Source: Propionibacteriaceae bacterium (GTDB taxonomy: Bacteria > Actinomycetota > Actinomycetes > Propionibacteriales > Propionibacteriaceae). Taken from it: a DNA stretch of 8,319 nucleotides. Below, in pieces: positions 7,023 through 8,319 of this stretch. The notes beneath the pieces are model-generated. The model was not told where the DNA came from. It did no database searches and saw only the letters and a list, made by a program, of their open reading frames with translations. The position numbers were made by a program, and so were the translations under genes. Position 1 is the first letter of the stretch, and the number at the start of each line of letters is the position of its first letter. The stretch covers positions 1 to 8,319 of the forward strand of contig JAGXHS010000019.1 of assembly GCA_024636075.1 (NCBI GenBank), read 5' to 3'.

Positions 7023-7712
7023 GTGAAAGCTTTTGAAGTCGTGCTCGACCACGTGGAGGACCGGATTCTTGAGGGCCACCTGCGCGTGGGGTCGATGCTT
7101 CCCGCCGAACGTGATCTGGCGGTGGAGCTGGGCGTCAGCCGCACAGCCGTCCGGGAGGCGATGCGTACCCTGCAGGCGCAGGGGATCATCGAGTCCAGCG
7201 TCGGCGCCGGAGGCACCGGAGGAACGCGGATCACCGGGCAACACGGCTGGGCACTGACGAATCTGATGCGGATGCATGTCGCGTTGGATCTGTTTCCACC
7301 GAACGACGTCCTGAACACTCGCCTGGTGCTTGAGCAACACAGCCTGGCTGAAGCGATCGTGAAGGGCGATACGGAAGACTTCGACATCATCCAGGCGATT
7401 CTCGACCAGATGGCCGAACCGGACACGGAGCTGCGACGCTTCAACGAACTCGACACCGAATTCCATGCTGCGATTGCCCAGATCGGTGGAAATCAACTGA
7501 TTCGTGCGCTCACGATCGCGGTCCGGGAATCAATCGCCCGCGACGTCCGCGGAGCCGCCGCACAGGATATGGATCTGGCGGAGTTTCGCCAGACGGTGCT
7601 CGACCAGCACGCAGGCATTCTCGCTGCCGTCCGGGACGGTGCGACCGAACTGGCTCAGCAGCGGATGTCTGAGCACGTGCTGTGGCGCTGGTCCAGCCTG
7701 CTCACCTCCTGA
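7023..7712 (+). CDS. GntR-family (FadR subfamily) transcriptional regulator, probably a lactate-responsive LldR-like repressor
   Basis: A 229-residue DNA-binding protein. Residues 1-72 form a GntR winged helix, with LPAERDLAVELGVSRTAVREA (from residue 26) as the recognition region and a glycine-rich wing (GAGGTGG, 61-67). Residues from about 93 form an all-helical FCD ligand domain in which D144, H148 (FNELDTEFHAAI), H196 (DQHAGIL) and H218 (MSEHVLW) sit at the places of the metal-binding Asp-His-His-His set of the FCD family, also present in Corynebacterium glutamicum LldR. It is transcribed divergently from the permease operon, and a TGGT-N3-ACCA site lies between them, so it is probably the local repressor, released by lactate. 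GTG at 7023 is chosen because it gives the typical short N-terminus. The effector and mode of action are inferred; other FCD regulators respond to glycolate or other small acids. Confidence 0.92.
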   Translation: MKAFEVVLDHVEDRILEGHLRVGSMLPAERDLAVELGVSRTAVREAMRTLQAQGIIESSVGAGGTGGTRITGQHGWALTNLMRMHVALDLFPPNDVLNTRLVLEQHSLAEAIVKGDTEDFDIIQAILDQMAEPDTELRRFNELDTEFHAAIAQIGGNQLIRALTIAVRESIARDVRGAAAQDMDLAEFRQTVLDQHAGILAAVRDGATELAQQRMSEHVLWRWSSLLTS

Positions 7713-7725
7713 GGCTGGCTTTTCG
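7693..7725 (+). terminator. Hairpin with short T run at the end of the regulator gene
   Basis: CCAGCCT (7693-7699) and AGGCTGG (7712-7718) form a perfect 7-bp stem with a 12-base loop, followed by CTTTTCG. The stem lies mostly inside the last codons, with the stop codon at the loop/right-arm border. This resembles a weak intrinsic terminator for the plus strand. The opposite strand lacks a T run after the hairpin, so it would not obviously stop the convergent gene. Confidence 0.45.
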
Positions 7726-7734
7726 TCAGAGAGG

Positions 7735-8319
7735 TCAGTCGGCCAACGGGCCGAAGGGCAAGCCGCGAGCTGTCAGTTCTGCTTCTCCCCCGTCGGCTTC
7801 GGTGAGTACCCAGATGCCGTGCTTGGTGACGGTGATGGTGTTTTCCCAGTGTGCAGATCGTGACCGGTCGGCGGTGATCACGGTCCAGTCGTCATCCAGT
7901 GTCACGGTCTGTTCAGTTCCGAGGGTGGCCATCGGCTCGATGGCGATGCACAGCCCCTTGGCGATCTTGGCTCCCCGCCCTCGTCGTCCGTGGTTGGGTA
8001 CGTCAGGTGGCTGATGCATCTCCGACCCGATGCCGTGCCCGGTGTACTCGCGGACGATGCCGTAACTGCGACCATGGGAGGTGATCGACGCCTCGATGGT
8101 CTGCGAGATGTCACCGATCCGATGGCCCAGTTTGGCGGCACCGATTCCCGCCCACAATGCTTCACGAGTGACGTCGCTCAGGGTGCGCGACTGGTCATCG
8201 ACGTCGCCAATCAGAAAGGTTCGAGCAGCGTCTCCGTGCCATCCGTCGAGGATCGCGCCGAAGTCGACCGAGACGATGTCGCCGTCCTGCAGCACCCTGT
8301 CCCCCGGGATGCCGTGCAC
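7735..8319 (-). CDS. map: Type I methionine aminopeptidase, N-terminus cut by window edge
   Basis: The 194 codons visible are the C-terminal two thirds of a methionine aminopeptidase, which removes the initiator methionine from new proteins. Numbering from the right edge, the five metal ligands are present: D19 (VSVDFG), D30 (GDAARTF), H95 (TGHGIG), E128 (AIEPM) and E159 (HWENTI). The conserved substrate-site histidines H2 (HGIP) and H102 (EMHQPP) are also present. The GTG at 8317-8319 is most likely an internal valine codon, because the family has a valine before HGIP and about 70-90 further residues upstream; the true start lies beyond the window. The gene converges on the regulator with 22 bases between stop codons. 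No functional link to lactate is apparent; it looks like a housekeeping flank. Confidence 0.95.
   Translation of the reverse strand: MHGIPGDRVLQDGDIVSVDFGAILDGWHGDAARTFLIGDVDDQSRTLSDVTREALWAGIGAAKLGHRIGDISQTIEASITSHGRSYGIVREYTGHGIGSEMHQPPDVPNHGRRGRGAKIAKGLCIAIEPMATLGTEQTVTLDDDWTVITADRSRSAHWENTITVTKHGIWVLTEADGGEAELTARGLPFGPLAD

Noticed and set aside
8317..8319. GTG at the right edge as the real start of map
   Set aside because: The methionine aminopeptidase N-terminal third would be missing, and valine before HGIP is the usual internal residue. The gene simply runs off the window.
1..8319. Mobile element, CRISPR array, toxin-antitoxin or defence system
   Set aside because: No direct-repeat arrays, transposase or integrase motifs, or defence-gene domains were seen. 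Nearly all bases are accounted for by metabolic genes, one regulator and a housekeeping gene.

Overview
The window carries a lactate-utilisation locus from what is most likely a high-GC Gram-positive (actinobacterial) chromosome. The GC-rich third codon positions, the GTG start of the regulator, its TAGGAT -10-like box six bases before that start, and the ATGA-coupled genes all fit Actinomycetota. The species cannot be read from the sequence.

Layout. A five-gene block on the minus strand runs leftwards from about 6786: an LldP-type lactate permease, then lutA, lutB and lutC (a three-subunit iron-sulfur L-lactate oxidase), then a large FAD plus Fe-S oxidoreductase of the Dld-II / YdiJ type. 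The last gene leaves the left edge after 716 codons. It is the largest gene here and is easy to miss, because it has no stop inside the window and a 444-codon open frame lies exactly antisense to it. lutA/lutB and lutB/lutC overlap by ATGA, lutC and the FAD gene are one base apart, and 24 bases separate the permease from lutA, so the five genes look like one operon.

Divergent from the permease, across about 236 bases, is a FadR-subfamily GntR regulator on the plus strand (7023-7712) that resembles LldR. The spacer holds a perfect TGGT-N3-ACCA site, the expected operator form for this subfamily, and a nearby 7-bp inverted repeat close to the permease start. A hairpin followed by a short T run covers the end of the regulator gene. 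Convergent with the regulator is a type I methionine aminopeptidase, cut by the right edge and probably unrelated housekeeping.

How the genes work together (inference from families): lactate enters through LldP, L-lactate is oxidised to pyruvate by LutABC, and D-lactate (or a related D-2-hydroxyacid) by the FAD/Fe-S enzyme, with electrons probably passed to the respiratory chain. The GntR protein likely represses the operon until lactate is present. All parts belong to known families, and I found no evidence of a previously undescribed system. The points worth a second look are the gene combination and order, the regulatory spacer, and several start-site choices. No mobile element, CRISPR array, tRNA or rRNA was seen, and no gene-free stretch exceeds 300 bases.
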